The notes beneath the pieces were generated by a model that made no database searches, was not told the origin of the DNA, and saw only the letters and a program-made list of their open reading frames with translations. Shown piece after piece: positions 53,969-61,833 of a DNA stretch of 64,000 bases (within the stretch, counting starts at the first letter, position 1; each line of letters begins with the position of its first letter). The DNA comes from Ardenticatenaceae bacterium (GTDB taxonomy: Bacteria; Chloroflexota; Anaerolineae; Promineifilales; Promineifilaceae): contig JACKBS010000010.1 in the NCBI GenBank assembly GCA_020634435.1, forward strand, positions 124,001-188,000, in the 5' to 3' direction. The position numbers and the translations under genes are program-made.

Positions 53969-55102
53969 TTACTTGAGTTGATCTTCGGTGTAGTAACCGC
54001 TATCAACCAGGATTTCTTGGTAGTTGTTGATGTCTACGCTGTAGGGAATCAGCAGGTAAGACGGAACAACTTTCACTTCGTTGTTGTAGGTCGAGGTGTC
54101 GTTGATCGGTACTTCCTCGCCCTTCAGAGCAGCATCCACCATCGCTGCGGCTTGTTTGGCTAGTTCACGCGTGTCTTTGAAGACGGTGTACATCTGCTCA
54201 CCAGCGATCATTTGTTTGATGGAAGCAACTTCGGCATCTTGCCCGGTGACAACTGGCCAGGGTTGGTCGGCACTGCCATAGCCTACGCCCTTGAGCGAGG
54301 AGATAATGCCGCGGCTCAGACCATCGTAGGGGGCGAGAACGGCATCGACGCGTTTGTCGGTGTAGTAGGCACTGAGGAGGTTATCCATACGAGCCTGGGC
54401 AACAGCACCGTCCCAACGGAGAGTGGAGACTTTGTCCATACCCATCTGGCCGGATTGTACAACCAGCTGGCCGTTGTCGATGTAGGGCTGCAATACAGAC
54501 ATAGCGCCATCGTAGAAGTAGAAGGCGTTGGTGTCGTCGGGGGAACCGCCGAACAGTTCGATGTTGAACGGGCCATTGCCGTCTTTCAAACCGAGGGCTT
54601 CTTCAATTTGGCTGGCCTGGAGAACACCAACCTGGAAGTTATCGAAGGTTACGTAGTAGTCCACGTTTTCGGTCTTGGTGATCAGACGATCATAAGCAAG
54701 AACCAAGACACCTTGGTCGTGGGCTTTTTGGAGAATGTCGGACAGAGTGGAGCCGTCAATGGCGGCAATAATCAAAACATCTGCGCCCTGGGTCACCATG
54801 TTTTCGATTTGGGCTAGCTGGTTGGGGATGTCATCTTCGGCGAATTGCAGGTCAGTTTCGTAACCCATTTCAGTGAAGACTTTCACCATGCTCTCGCCGT
54901 CGGAAATCCAGCGGGAGGAGGATTTGGTGGGCATGGAGATACCGACCAGGGGAGCCTCATCGGCCGTTTCTTCCGTGGTGGTGGTGTCCGTAGTGGTGCT
55001 TGTATCTGCATCATCGGCAGCTTCTTCGGAGGAACCACAGGCACTGATGAAAAGGGCCAGCAAGAGGGCAACTAAGGCTAGAACTAAATACTTGTGTTTC
55101 AT
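53969..55102 (-). CDS. chvE: Monosaccharide-binding lipoprotein, CUT2 (ChvE type)
   Basis: About 377 residues: a lipoprotein signal (LALVALLLALFISACGSSEE), a threonine/acid-rich tether (DDADTSTTTDTTTTEETAD), and a type 1 periplasmic-binding fold (VGISMPTKSSSRWISDGESM ... VLVLAYDRLITKTENVDYYVTFDN). The YDRL and TGQDAE blocks match ChvE/XylF-like sugar binders. It is the first gene of the CUT2 operon, so it should be most highly expressed. The start at 55102 follows AAGAGAAA; longer frames run into the promoter region. Confidence 0.94.
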   Translation of the reverse strand: MKHKYLVLALVALLLALFISACGSSEEAADDADTSTTTDTTTTEETADEAPLVGISMPTKSSSRWISDGESMVKVFTEMGYETDLQFAEDDIPNQLAQIENMVTQGADVLIIAAIDGSTLSDILQKAHDQGVLVLAYDRLITKTENVDYYVTFDNFQVGVLQASQIEEALGLKDGNGPFNIELFGGSPDDTNAFYFYDGAMSVLQPYIDNGQLVVQSGQMGMDKVSTLRWDGAVAQARMDNLLSAYYTDKRVDAVLAPYDGLSRGIISSLKGVGYGSADQPWPVVTGQDAEVASIKQMIAGEQMYTVFKDTRELAKQAAAMVDAALKGEEVPINDTSTYNNEVKVVPSYLLIPYSVDINNYQEILVDSGYYTEDQLK

Positions 55103-55190
55103 TTCTCTTCCTTTTTTTGGTGCTTGTTGGCTAACACGTCGGTTAGCACAGGGGTGGAAAATGGGTTTGATAAGCTGTGTTATCGTTCCC

Positions 55191-55230
55191 GTTAACGTTA
55201 ACATCTTACCATACAATTTGCCGCCGTCAA
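55191..55230 (-). promoter_or_regulatory. CUT2/ara operon promoter with LacI operator
   Basis: On the minus strand there is TTGACG (55225-55230), a 16-base spacer and TAAGAT (55203-55208). A perfect palindrome GTTAACGTTAAC (55191-55202) lies immediately downstream of the -10 box, covering the start site. A further half-site pair GTTATCG...GTTAAC overlaps it. Repression by the divergent LacI protein is likely. Confidence 0.72.
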
Positions 55231-55332
55231 GCACTTTTTTGGATATTGTGCGCATATGCATGCATAAACGTTGAGCACTTTTCCACAAAGTAGATGCGAG
55301 AACAAAAACACGGGCGGCCTGTTTTTTACAAA

Positions 55333-55380
55333 TTGACACGGTTGTTTTGCTATGTTACACTGCATTTTGTTAACGATAAC
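55333..55380 (+). promoter_or_regulatory. Promoter of the divergent LacI gene with operator
   Basis: TTGACA (55333-55338), a 17-base spacer and TACACT (55356-55361) are followed by GTTAACGATAAC (55369-55380), a close copy of the operator in front of the CUT2 operon. The pair of matching sites about 170 bases apart would allow looping and autoregulation. Confidence 0.7.
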
Positions 55381-55422
55381 ATATGTGTTTGGCAACAGTT
55401 AACCACACAAAGTGGGGGGAAA

Positions 55423-56445
55423 ATGATCCAGCGTAAACGGGTGACAATTAAAGAAGTTGCGGCCGCTGCCGGAGTATCTACGCAGACGGTTTCACGCGTG
55501 GTGAACGGCCGTCCCGATGTTGCCTCGGATACGCGTGAGCAGGTGCAGCAGGTTATTGACACCCTGGGCTACCAGCCGAGCAAGATTGCCCGCAGCCTGA
55601 TTAGCGGCCAGAGTTATTCACTGGCGGTGGTTAGCTCAAGCATCGGTTTGTATGGGCCATCGCTGGTGTTGCAAGGGATTCAAGAAGCGGCCGTTGAAGC
55701 AAATTACTCGCTGGTGCTGAATATTTTGCCCAACGCAGAACAGTTTGACGCCAATCAGATTTTGCGCGAGGTTTTGTCTTATCATGTGGACGGAATTTTG
55801 TGGGCCGTGCCGGAAATTGGGCAAAATCGAGATTTGATCCAGCAAGAACTGTCGAGTCTGAACGTGCCCATTGTGTTTCTAAACGCCCAGCCACGGCCGA
55901 ATTTGGTAACGGCCGTTATCGACAATAAACAGGGTGGGCGCATTGCCACACAGCATTTAATTCAACAGGGACGGCAGAAAATTGGTCTCATCACCGGGCC
56001 AATGAATTGGTGGGAAGCCCGGCAGCGGGAGCTTGGCTGGCGTGAAGAATTGGCGGCAAACGGCCGTGCCGTTGATGAAAGCTACATTGCCAATGGTGAC
56101 TGGACGCCGCGCAGCGGTGAACGGTGCATCCGCATGTTGCTGGAATGGCACCCGGAGATGGATGCTGTATTTATTTGCAATGATCAGATGGCCCTGGGGG
56201 CGATGAAAGTTGCCCGCCAGATGGGGCGGCAAATTCCCAACGATCTGGCCGTTGTTGGCTTCGATGACATTCCTGAATCCCCGTATTTTTCCCCATCTCT
56301 CACCACGATGCGCCAGGACGTGGCCGAAATGGGACGCCAGAGTGTCAAGCAATTGCTCGCCTTGCTTAATGAAGAAAAGCTGGAATCTGGCTGCGTTGTT
56401 TTGCAGCCCGATTTAATCGTGCGCCAGAGTTCCGTAATGGAGTGA
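55423..56445 (+). CDS. LacI-family regulator of the CUT2/araBDA operon
   Basis: About 340 residues: helix-turn-helix VTIKEVAAAAGVSTQTVSRVVN, hinge LGYQPSKIARSLISGQSY, and an effector-binding domain (LVLNILPNAEQFDANQILRE ... FDDIPESPYFSPSLTTMRQD). It is divergent from the ChvE-like binding protein gene, and GTTAACGNTAAC operators lie at both promoters. It should repress the whole CUT2-oxidoreductase-araBDA operon in the absence of its sugar. ATG at 55423 follows a GGGGGGA stretch. Confidence 0.93.
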   Translation: MIQRKRVTIKEVAAAAGVSTQTVSRVVNGRPDVASDTREQVQQVIDTLGYQPSKIARSLISGQSYSLAVVSSSIGLYGPSLVLQGIQEAAVEANYSLVLNILPNAEQFDANQILREVLSYHVDGILWAVPEIGQNRDLIQQELSSLNVPIVFLNAQPRPNLVTAVIDNKQGGRIATQHLIQQGRQKIGLITGPMNWWEARQRELGWREELAANGRAVDESYIANGDWTPRSGERCIRMLLEWHPEMDAVFICNDQMALGAMKVARQMGRQIPNDLAVVGFDDIPESPYFSPSLTTMRQDVAEMGRQSVKQLLALLNEEKLESGCVVLQPDLIVRQSSVME

Positions 56446-56540
56446 CAAGGTAGCGGGCAAACGCGCTACCGGTGACTTGCCCACTTTTAACTTTTCACCT
56501 TTTACTTTTCACTTCCTCCCCATCCTCGTACACTTACCCC

Positions 56541-57326
56541 ATGAACAACGAAATCATTTTGACACAGCATGAAGGTATTGCCACGCTGCGCGTGAACCGA
56601 CTGGAGGCGCGTAATGCGCTGAATTGGACGGCTCAGGAGGCGTTTGCCGCCGCGATTGAGCAGGTGGCGGTGGATACGGCCGTTCGCGTTCTTATCATCA
56701 CTGGCATGAGCGACAAGGCGTTTGTTTCCGGGGGCGACTTAAAGGAGCTGAGCGAGCATCCTGAGCGCGAAGCGGCCGAGCGCTTAAACCGGGTGATGCG
56801 TGATGCTCTGGTGCAGCTTACCCGACTGCCCATTCCCGTCATTGCGGCGGTGAATGGTGACGCTTTTGGGGGCGGCTGTGAGATTCTCACCGCCTGTGAT
56901 TTGCGCGTTGCCGCCAGCCACGCCCGCTTTTGTTTTGCGCAGGTGCGCAATGCGCTCTGCACGGGTTGGGGTGGCACGGGCCGATTGGTCAACCTGCTGG
57001 GGCAGGCGCGGGCGCTGGATTTGTTGCTGACTTCACGTATTTTTTCGGCTGAAGAGGCGCAAAACATGGGTTTTGTGCAGCAGGTGGTGGAGGAGGGAGA
57101 GGAGTTGGAAACGGCCGTTTCCCATCTGGCCCAATCGCTAATCAAACTTCCGCAACACGCCCTGGCTGCCAGCAAGCGGCTTGTCTATGCGGCCAGCCAG
57201 TCCGCCAGTGAGGCAACCAATCAATTAGAAACCACTCTCTTTGTCGATTTGTGGTCCCAGCCAGACCATTTGGAAGCGCTGGCGGCCTTTCGCGACAAAA
57301 GGAGTCCGGTGTTTGGTGAGCGGTAA
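56541..57326 (+). CDS. Enoyl-CoA hydratase/isomerase family protein
   Basis: About 261 residues with a crotonase fold: MNNEIILTQHEGIATLRVNRLEARNALNWTAQ at the start, the oxyanion-hole motifs KAFVSGGDLKEL and VNGDAFGGGCEILTACDLRVA, and the C-terminal helices. Such enzymes hydrate enoyl-CoA or act on related CoA esters. The neighbouring genes do not give a pathway. Its stop codon lies inside an array of heptamer repeats (57323-57399). Confidence 0.93.
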   Translation: MNNEIILTQHEGIATLRVNRLEARNALNWTAQEAFAAAIEQVAVDTAVRVLIITGMSDKAFVSGGDLKELSEHPEREAAERLNRVMRDALVQLTRLPIPVIAAVNGDAFGGGCEILTACDLRVAASHARFCFAQVRNALCTGWGGTGRLVNLLGQARALDLLLTSRIFSAEEAQNMGFVQQVVEEGEELETAVSHLAQSLIKLPQHALAASKRLVYAASQSASEATNQLETTLFVDLWSQPDHLEALAAFRDKRSPVFGER

Positions 57327-57399
57327 TCCGTAATCGGTAAACCGTTTACCGTTCACCGATTACCGGCCACTGTTCACCGACCACCGCTTACCGTTTCCC
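57323..57399. repeat. Array of eleven degenerate heptamers
   Basis: Units of 7 bases ending mostly in ACC (for example GTAATCC, GTAATCG, GTTTACC, GTTCACC, GATTACC, GCTTACC) run for 77 bases without interruption. The array starts at the stop codon of the enoyl-CoA hydratase gene and fills the gap before the methyltransferase gene. Confidence 0.85.
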
Positions 57400-57423
57400 G
57401 GCACGTGCGGTAAAATCCCGCCT

Positions 57424-58191
57424 ATGTATGATCAAATTGCGCGCTTTTACGACCTGACCCATGCCAGTTTAACGGCCGATTTACCGTTTGTATTGCAATT
57501 AGCCAGCGAATCTGACGGCCCGATTTTGGAATTGGGCTGTGGCAGTGGCCGGCTGCTGCTGCCTTTGGCCAAGGCTGGTAACACGGTCACGGGGCTGGAT
57601 GTTTCCCCGGTCATGTTGGATCGGGCAAGGGAGCGAGTGGGGCAGGAAGCAACGGCCGTTCAGCAGCGCATTACCCTTTTTCAGGCCGATATGACCCATT
57701 TTGCCTTGCCAGGAAGTCCCACTTTTGGCCTGGTGGTGATTCCGTACAACACGCTGCTGCATTTGGACATAGCCCAGGCATTGGCTACTTTGCGACATGT
57801 GAGGGGTTGTTTGGCGGAAAACGGCCGTCTTTTCATCGATCTGGCGAATCCGGTAGATATTGCCAATACGCCGGAGGATGCCCTGCTAAGCCTGGAAAAT
57901 GTGCTCACGGACCCCGAAACCGGCGAACTCATCGTGCATTTGGCCAGCAACCAGTTGGATACAGCCGAACAGACCTTGCAAATCACCTGGATTTACGACG
58001 TGTCTGCGCCTGACGGCGGCCCAGTGTATCGCACCGTTGCTCATGGCACCTATCATTACCGTTACCCGCACCAGCTGGAGTTATTGCTACAAGAAGCGGG
58101 CTTCAAGCTGCTAAGCCTTTGGGGCGACTATGACCAATCCCCCTACGATGAAGAGAGCGACCGTCTGCTCATCCTGGCTGAGAAAAAGTAA
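57424..58191 (+). CDS. Class I SAM-dependent methyltransferase
   Basis: The 255-residue protein has the SAM-binding motif I ILELGCGSGRLLLPLAKAG, the acidic motif II GLDVSPVMLDRARER, and LVVIPYNTLLHL (motif IV region). An N-terminal helix MYDQIARFYDLTHA precedes it. The substrate is unknown; such proteins act on small molecules or quinones. It is followed 80 bases later by an aldo-keto reductase gene on the same strand. Confidence 0.92.
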   Translation: MYDQIARFYDLTHASLTADLPFVLQLASESDGPILELGCGSGRLLLPLAKAGNTVTGLDVSPVMLDRARERVGQEATAVQQRITLFQADMTHFALPGSPTFGLVVIPYNTLLHLDIAQALATLRHVRGCLAENGRLFIDLANPVDIANTPEDALLSLENVLTDPETGELIVHLASNQLDTAEQTLQITWIYDVSAPDGGPVYRTVAHGTYHYRYPHQLELLLQEAGFKLLSLWGDYDQSPYDEESDRLLILAEKK

Positions 58192-58271
58192 GGAATCTAT
58201 TCACAGATTTCACAGATTGAGACTATTCTCTAAAATCTCTGTGCGCTCTGTGGCAAAAATAGGAGAACGAG

Positions 58272-59237
58272 ATGGAATTTCGACGATTGGGCCACACGGG
58301 TCTGAAAGTTTCGACGATTTGCCTGGGAACCATGCAATTTGGCTGGTCGGCGGATGCCACAACGAGCCATGCCATCATGAGCCGGGCGGTGGAATTGGGC
58401 TGCAATTTCTTCGATACGGCCGATGTGTATTCGCGCTGGGTAGATGGCAACGAGGGCGGCGACAGCGAGCGTATCATTGGCGATTGGTTGACGGCCAACC
58501 AGGTGCGGCGTGAGAGCCTGGTGCTGGCCACCAAGGTGCGTGGGCAGGTGGGTGACGGTCCCAACGATGAGGGTTTATCACGAGGGCACATTATGACGGC
58601 CGTTGAAGACAGCCTGCGTCGTTTGCAAACCGACTACATTGACCTTTACCAGGTGCATTGGCCCGATGAAGAAACGCCGCTGGAAGAAACATTGTCGGCG
58701 CTGACGGATTTGGTGCGGGCGGGCAAGGTGCGCTATATCGGCTGCTCCAACTATCCGGCATGGCTGCTGGCCAAATCACTCTGGGTGAGCGACGTGAAGC
58801 AGCTGGTTCGCTTCGATAGCCTCCAGCCACATTACAGCCTGGTGCACCGTGCCGAATTTGAGCGGGAGCTTCAGCCGTTGTGCCTGGATCAGGGCATTGG
58901 CGTGATTCCGTACAGTCCGCTGGCGGCTGGTTTCCTCACCGGCAAATATCGCCGCGACACGCCGCTGCCCGATTCCGTGCGGGTGGATGGGGTGCGCCGT
59001 CGCTACATGAACGAACAAGGATTTACGGCCGTTGACAAGCTAGAAACAATCGGCCGCATCCACAACGCCACCATTGCCCAAACGGCGATCGCCTGGGTTC
59101 TGGCCAATCCGGCCGTTAGCTCAGCCATCATCGGCGCAAATTCCATTGCCCAACTGGAGGATACGATGCAAGGAGCGAATGTAGCGCTCTCTGCCCAAGA
59201 TAAAGCGGCGCTCGATGAGACAACCGCGTGGCAGTAA
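58272..59237 (+). CDS. Aldo/keto reductase
   Basis: The 321-residue TIM-barrel oxidoreductase starts MEFRRLGHTGLKVSTICLGTMQFG. It has the catalytic set Asp-Tyr-Lys-His: FFDTADVYSRW, VLATKVRG and YQVHWPDEETP, with the NADPH-binding IIGANSIAQLEDTM at the C terminus. It reduces aldehydes or ketones with NADPH; the substrate is not evident. AGGAGAACGAG precedes the ATG. The serine hydrolase gene follows after 3 bases. Confidence 0.95.
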   Translation: MEFRRLGHTGLKVSTICLGTMQFGWSADATTSHAIMSRAVELGCNFFDTADVYSRWVDGNEGGDSERIIGDWLTANQVRRESLVLATKVRGQVGDGPNDEGLSRGHIMTAVEDSLRRLQTDYIDLYQVHWPDEETPLEETLSALTDLVRAGKVRYIGCSNYPAWLLAKSLWVSDVKQLVRFDSLQPHYSLVHRAEFERELQPLCLDQGIGVIPYSPLAAGFLTGKYRRDTPLPDSVRVDGVRRRYMNEQGFTAVDKLETIGRIHNATIAQTAIAWVLANPAVSSAIIGANSIAQLEDTMQGANVALSAQDKAALDETTAWQ

Positions 59238-59240
59238 CCC

Positions 59241-60263
59241 ATGATAAGCCAAAAGATTGATGCCTATGTGCAAAATTGGCTGAAGGATCGAAAAATAGCT
59301 GGCCTGGTGCTGGGGGTGTTTGACGCCGGTGAGCCACTGTTTAACCAGGGATATGGCTTTGCCAATTTGGAACATCAGGTGCCGGTGACGCCGGACACGG
59401 TTTTTTCGATAGCCTCTATTACCAAACTGTTTACAGGAACGGCCGTTTTCCAGCTGATTGATCAGGGTAAGCTAAATCTTTCTGACCCCATTGGCATCTA
59501 TCTACCCGATTTGCCGCCGGCGTGGCAGCCCATTCAAATTCACCACATTTTGGCCCACCAATCCGGCATCAAAAGCTATACCGAAGTGCCCGCGTATTGG
59601 GAGATGACCCGCCAGGACAAATCTTACGCGGAAGTTTTGGCGCTGATGGCCGATTTGCCACTCCAGTTTGCGCCGGGCGAACGGTACACCTACGACAATA
59701 CGGGCTACTACCTGCTCGGTCTGCTCATCGAGGCGGTGAGCAGCCAAACGTATGGGGATTTTCTCCAGCAGCACATTTTTGCCCCGCTGGGTATGCGCCA
59801 CACGCGCGTCAACGATCCGTCCGCGGTTGTGCCGGGACGGGCTTCCGGTTACACGGTTCAAGACGGGGACTTGCACAACGCGGAATTTTACAGCGCCAGC
59901 AACACGTTCTCGGCTGGCGTGTTGCTCTCCACGGTGAACGATTTGGGCCGCTTTGGCGCAGCACTGCATACCGACCAACTGCTCTCTGCCGCTAGCCGCC
60001 AACAGATGTGGACGCCGCATCTTTCCCAGGCGCAGAACGAATTGAAGATGCATTTTTCAGTGGGATTTAGTTGGTTTTTTGTGTCGCCACCGGGGAAACG
60101 GCCGTTTATCGGGCACAACGGCGGTATGGTGGGCTTTGCCAGTGCATTTATACATTTTGCAGATGAGCAGGTAACGGCCGTTGCTCTCTACAATACGGAC
60201 AATATCGCGGAGCCACATATGCTGGCTCACGAAGCTGTTGAGCTGTATCTGACCGAAAAGTGA
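59241..60263 (+). CDS. Serine hydrolase, beta-lactamase class C / esterase family
   Basis: The 340-residue protein has the S-x-x-K motif in FSIASITKLFTGTAVF near residue 59, the Y-x-N motif in YTYDNTGYYLLGLLIEAVS, and a C-terminal HNGGMVGF that stands for the KTG box. It has no obvious signal peptide, so it may act inside the cell as an esterase or D-amino-peptidase-like enzyme. It is 3 bases after the aldo-keto reductase gene, which implies co-transcription. A perfect 38-bp palindrome follows at 60277. Confidence 0.93.
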   Translation: MISQKIDAYVQNWLKDRKIAGLVLGVFDAGEPLFNQGYGFANLEHQVPVTPDTVFSIASITKLFTGTAVFQLIDQGKLNLSDPIGIYLPDLPPAWQPIQIHHILAHQSGIKSYTEVPAYWEMTRQDKSYAEVLALMADLPLQFAPGERYTYDNTGYYLLGLLIEAVSSQTYGDFLQQHIFAPLGMRHTRVNDPSAVVPGRASGYTVQDGDLHNAEFYSASNTFSAGVLLSTVNDLGRFGAALHTDQLLSAASRQQMWTPHLSQAQNELKMHFSVGFSWFFVSPPGKRPFIGHNGGMVGFASAFIHFADEQVTAVALYNTDNIAEPHMLAHEAVELYLTEK

Positions 60264-60276
60264 GGGAGCTGTAAAA

Positions 60277-60314
60277 GTAAAAAGTGAAAAGTGGCGCCAC
60301 TTTTCACTTTTTAC
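60277..60314. terminator. 38-bp perfect palindrome between convergent genes
   Basis: The 19-base arms 60277-60295 and 60296-60314 are exactly complementary with no spacer. The arms are made of GTAAAAA/GTGAAAA-like heptamers. It lies between the serine hydrolase and the DUF1579-like gene and can act as a terminator for both. Confidence 0.85.
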
Positions 60315-60351
60315 TCAACGAGCGCGACGCCCAACGTTTCTGCAAGATAGT

Positions 60352-60798
60352 CTATTTTATTCTGGTGGAGATGGCTTCATAGCCGCCGCCCCCTGGATAC
60401 ACCCAACTCCCGTTTAGGACATTGCCGTCATTGCTAAATTCACCCTTGAAATAGGCGGGTGAGCCTTTTTCACCACCCCAAATTGTGAGCGTATCGCCTT
60501 CTACTTCGTACACGTAATCCAGGGTCATGCCATCTAGCGAGCTATAAAAGCGAGACCGAATTTCGTTGCTGGGTGCTTCACCAAATGGCTGGAGATGGCC
60601 AATGATTTCCACGCCTTTGATCTGCTGCCCATATTGCTCCAAATCAACGCGTTGCATCAGGAAGAAACCACCTTCCATCCATTCGTAGCTGATTTCACCA
60701 TTCACACCACCTGATTGTTTCCAGGTGCCTACCAGTTTTTTCAGACCCTTCAGATCAGAATTTGGTTTTGGCAATTCGTATTCAACATGTTCATTCAT
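60352..60798 (-). CDS. DUF1579-like / lipocalin-type small protein
   Basis: The 148-residue protein is beta-rich: LKKLVGTWKQSGGVNGEISYEWMEGGFFLMQRV, then RSRFYSSLDGMTLDYVYEVEGDTLTIWGGEKG and a C-terminal GSWVYPGGGGYEAI. The GTW start and alternating strands fit the DUF1579/nitrobindin-like beta barrel. The ligand is unknown. It follows the ArsR-SRPBCC pair by 67 bases on the same strand and may be part of their transcript. GGAGAAAATC precedes the ATG. Confidence 0.75.
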   Translation of the reverse strand: MNEHVEYELPKPNSDLKGLKKLVGTWKQSGGVNGEISYEWMEGGFFLMQRVDLEQYGQQIKGVEIIGHLQPFGEAPSNEIRSRFYSSLDGMTLDYVYEVEGDTLTIWGGEKGSPAYFKGEFSNDGNVLNGSWVYPGGGGYEAISTRIK

Positions 60799-60865
60799 GA
60801 TTTTCTCCTAAATTTGCGAGGTGGATCGGTTTATGAAAGTGTGGGCCGGCTTTGTGCGCCTGTGC

Positions 60866-61366
60866 TCATGGAGTGGGCTGGCTTTGCATCGCTGCCAACA
60901 TTAGGTCCAGCTTTTCGTAGCCGTCCGCAACGCCGCTTTCCATGCCCGCTTCGACCATACCATCCCGATCAGCGACGGATTGGTAGATGGCGTGGGTGGT
61001 TAGTTTGGTACGGCCGTTTGGCAAATCCTCTAGCGTCATTGTTTCCAGCGATACGTGCCCGGTTTCCGGCATCCCGTCAAATTCAAAGGTTTGGATGACG
61101 CGGGTAGGCGAGACTTCATGGAACGTACCGTGAAACGCATATTCGTTGCCATCCTGGTCGATGTTCAGAAAACGCCAACGGCCACCCGATACAGGTTCAA
61201 AAACTTCAAACTCTACCGATAAATCCTTGGGGCCGAGCCATTGGGCAAAAATCTCCGGGTCCGTATGCGCCCGGTAAACCAGCTCACGCGGGGCATCAAA
61301 CTCGCGAGTGATGAACAGTTCCTGTTTGCCAGGTTCAGCCGTCACGACTGTTTTGTTTTTCGACAT
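60866..61366 (-). CDS. SRPBCC-family protein (AHSA1/START-like)
   Basis: The 166-residue protein has the AHSA1-type hydrophobic-cavity fold: ELFITREFDAPRELVYRAHTDPEIFAQWLGPKDL, GRWRFLNIDQDGNEYAFHGTFHEV, PTRVIQTFEFDGMPE and LPNGRTKLTTHAIYQSVADRDGMVEAGMESG. Members bind lipids or polyketides or assist Hsp90. The gene starts 4 bases after the ArsR gene stop, the usual ArsR-SRPBCC pair, so it is controlled by that regulator. Confidence 0.92.
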   Translation of the reverse strand: MSKNKTVVTAEPGKQELFITREFDAPRELVYRAHTDPEIFAQWLGPKDLSVEFEVFEPVSGGRWRFLNIDQDGNEYAFHGTFHEVSPTRVIQTFEFDGMPETGHVSLETMTLEDLPNGRTKLTTHAIYQSVADRDGMVEAGMESGVADGYEKLDLMLAAMQSQPTP

Positions 61367-61370
61367 GGTG

Positions 61371-61709
61371 CTACTCCTTTTGTTGTTGTTTTAGCTGCTC
61401 CAAAACCTCATCCAGGCGGTCGAATCTTTCGCTCCAGTAACGCTCAAACGGGGCTACCCAATCGTAGATGGGTTTTAATTGCTCCGCGTTGGTGCGATAG
61501 AATCGCAGACGGCCGTCTCGCCTTTCGCTCACCAGTCCAACCTGCTTTAACACGCCCAGATGCTTAGACACCATGGGTTGGGTCCAGCCAAGCCGATCCA
61601 CAATTTCGTTGACGGAAAGCTCCTGGGTTTGCAGCAGTGCCAGGAGTTCGCGTCTTTTGGGTTCGGCAATCGCGTTAAATGGGTCATGTGTGGTTGGGGT
61701 GCGAGCCAT
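61371..61709 (-). CDS. ArsR-family transcriptional regulator
   Basis: The 112-residue protein has a winged helix: FNAIAEPKRRELLALLQTQELSVNEIVDRLGWTQPMVSKHLGVLKQVGLVSERRDGRLRFY. No metal-binding cysteines of the ArsR type are present. It heads the SRPBCC pair. ATG at 61709 is only 6 bases after a consensus -10 box, so the mRNA may be leaderless; an earlier in-frame ATG would lie within the promoter itself. Confidence 0.92.
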   Translation of the reverse strand: MARTPTTHDPFNAIAEPKRRELLALLQTQELSVNEIVDRLGWTQPMVSKHLGVLKQVGLVSERRDGRLRFYRTNAEQLKPIYDWVAPFERYWSERFDRLDEVLEQLKQQQKE

Positions 61710-61715
61710 ATGAAT

Positions 61716-61743
61716 ATTATATTCCAATATAGGAATGTGTCAA
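61716..61743 (-). promoter_or_regulatory. Consensus sigma-70 promoter of the ArsR operon with internal operator
   Basis: On the minus strand TTGACA (61738-61743), a 16-base spacer and TATAAT (61716-61721) match the consensus exactly. The spacer and -10 edge contain ATTCC-N6-GGAAT (61721-61736), a suitable ArsR operator. The start codon lies 6 bases after the -10 box, so transcription should begin at or next to the ATG. Confidence 0.8.
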
Positions 61744-61833
61744 TACCAAATTAGAAAATCCGTTCTAAAAAGGAAGGCGACTGGTTAAAAGGCAGCCGAA
61801 CAGTTGCGATGAGGAATCGTTAGAGCTGGGGGA

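Noticed and set aside
55103..55339. N-terminal extension of the ChvE-like binding protein
   Set aside because: It would place the promoter and operator inside the gene and would bury the lipoprotein signal sequence that begins at 55102.
57323..57399. CRISPR array
   Set aside because: The units are 7 bases long, contiguous and degenerate, with no spacers and no cas genes nearby.
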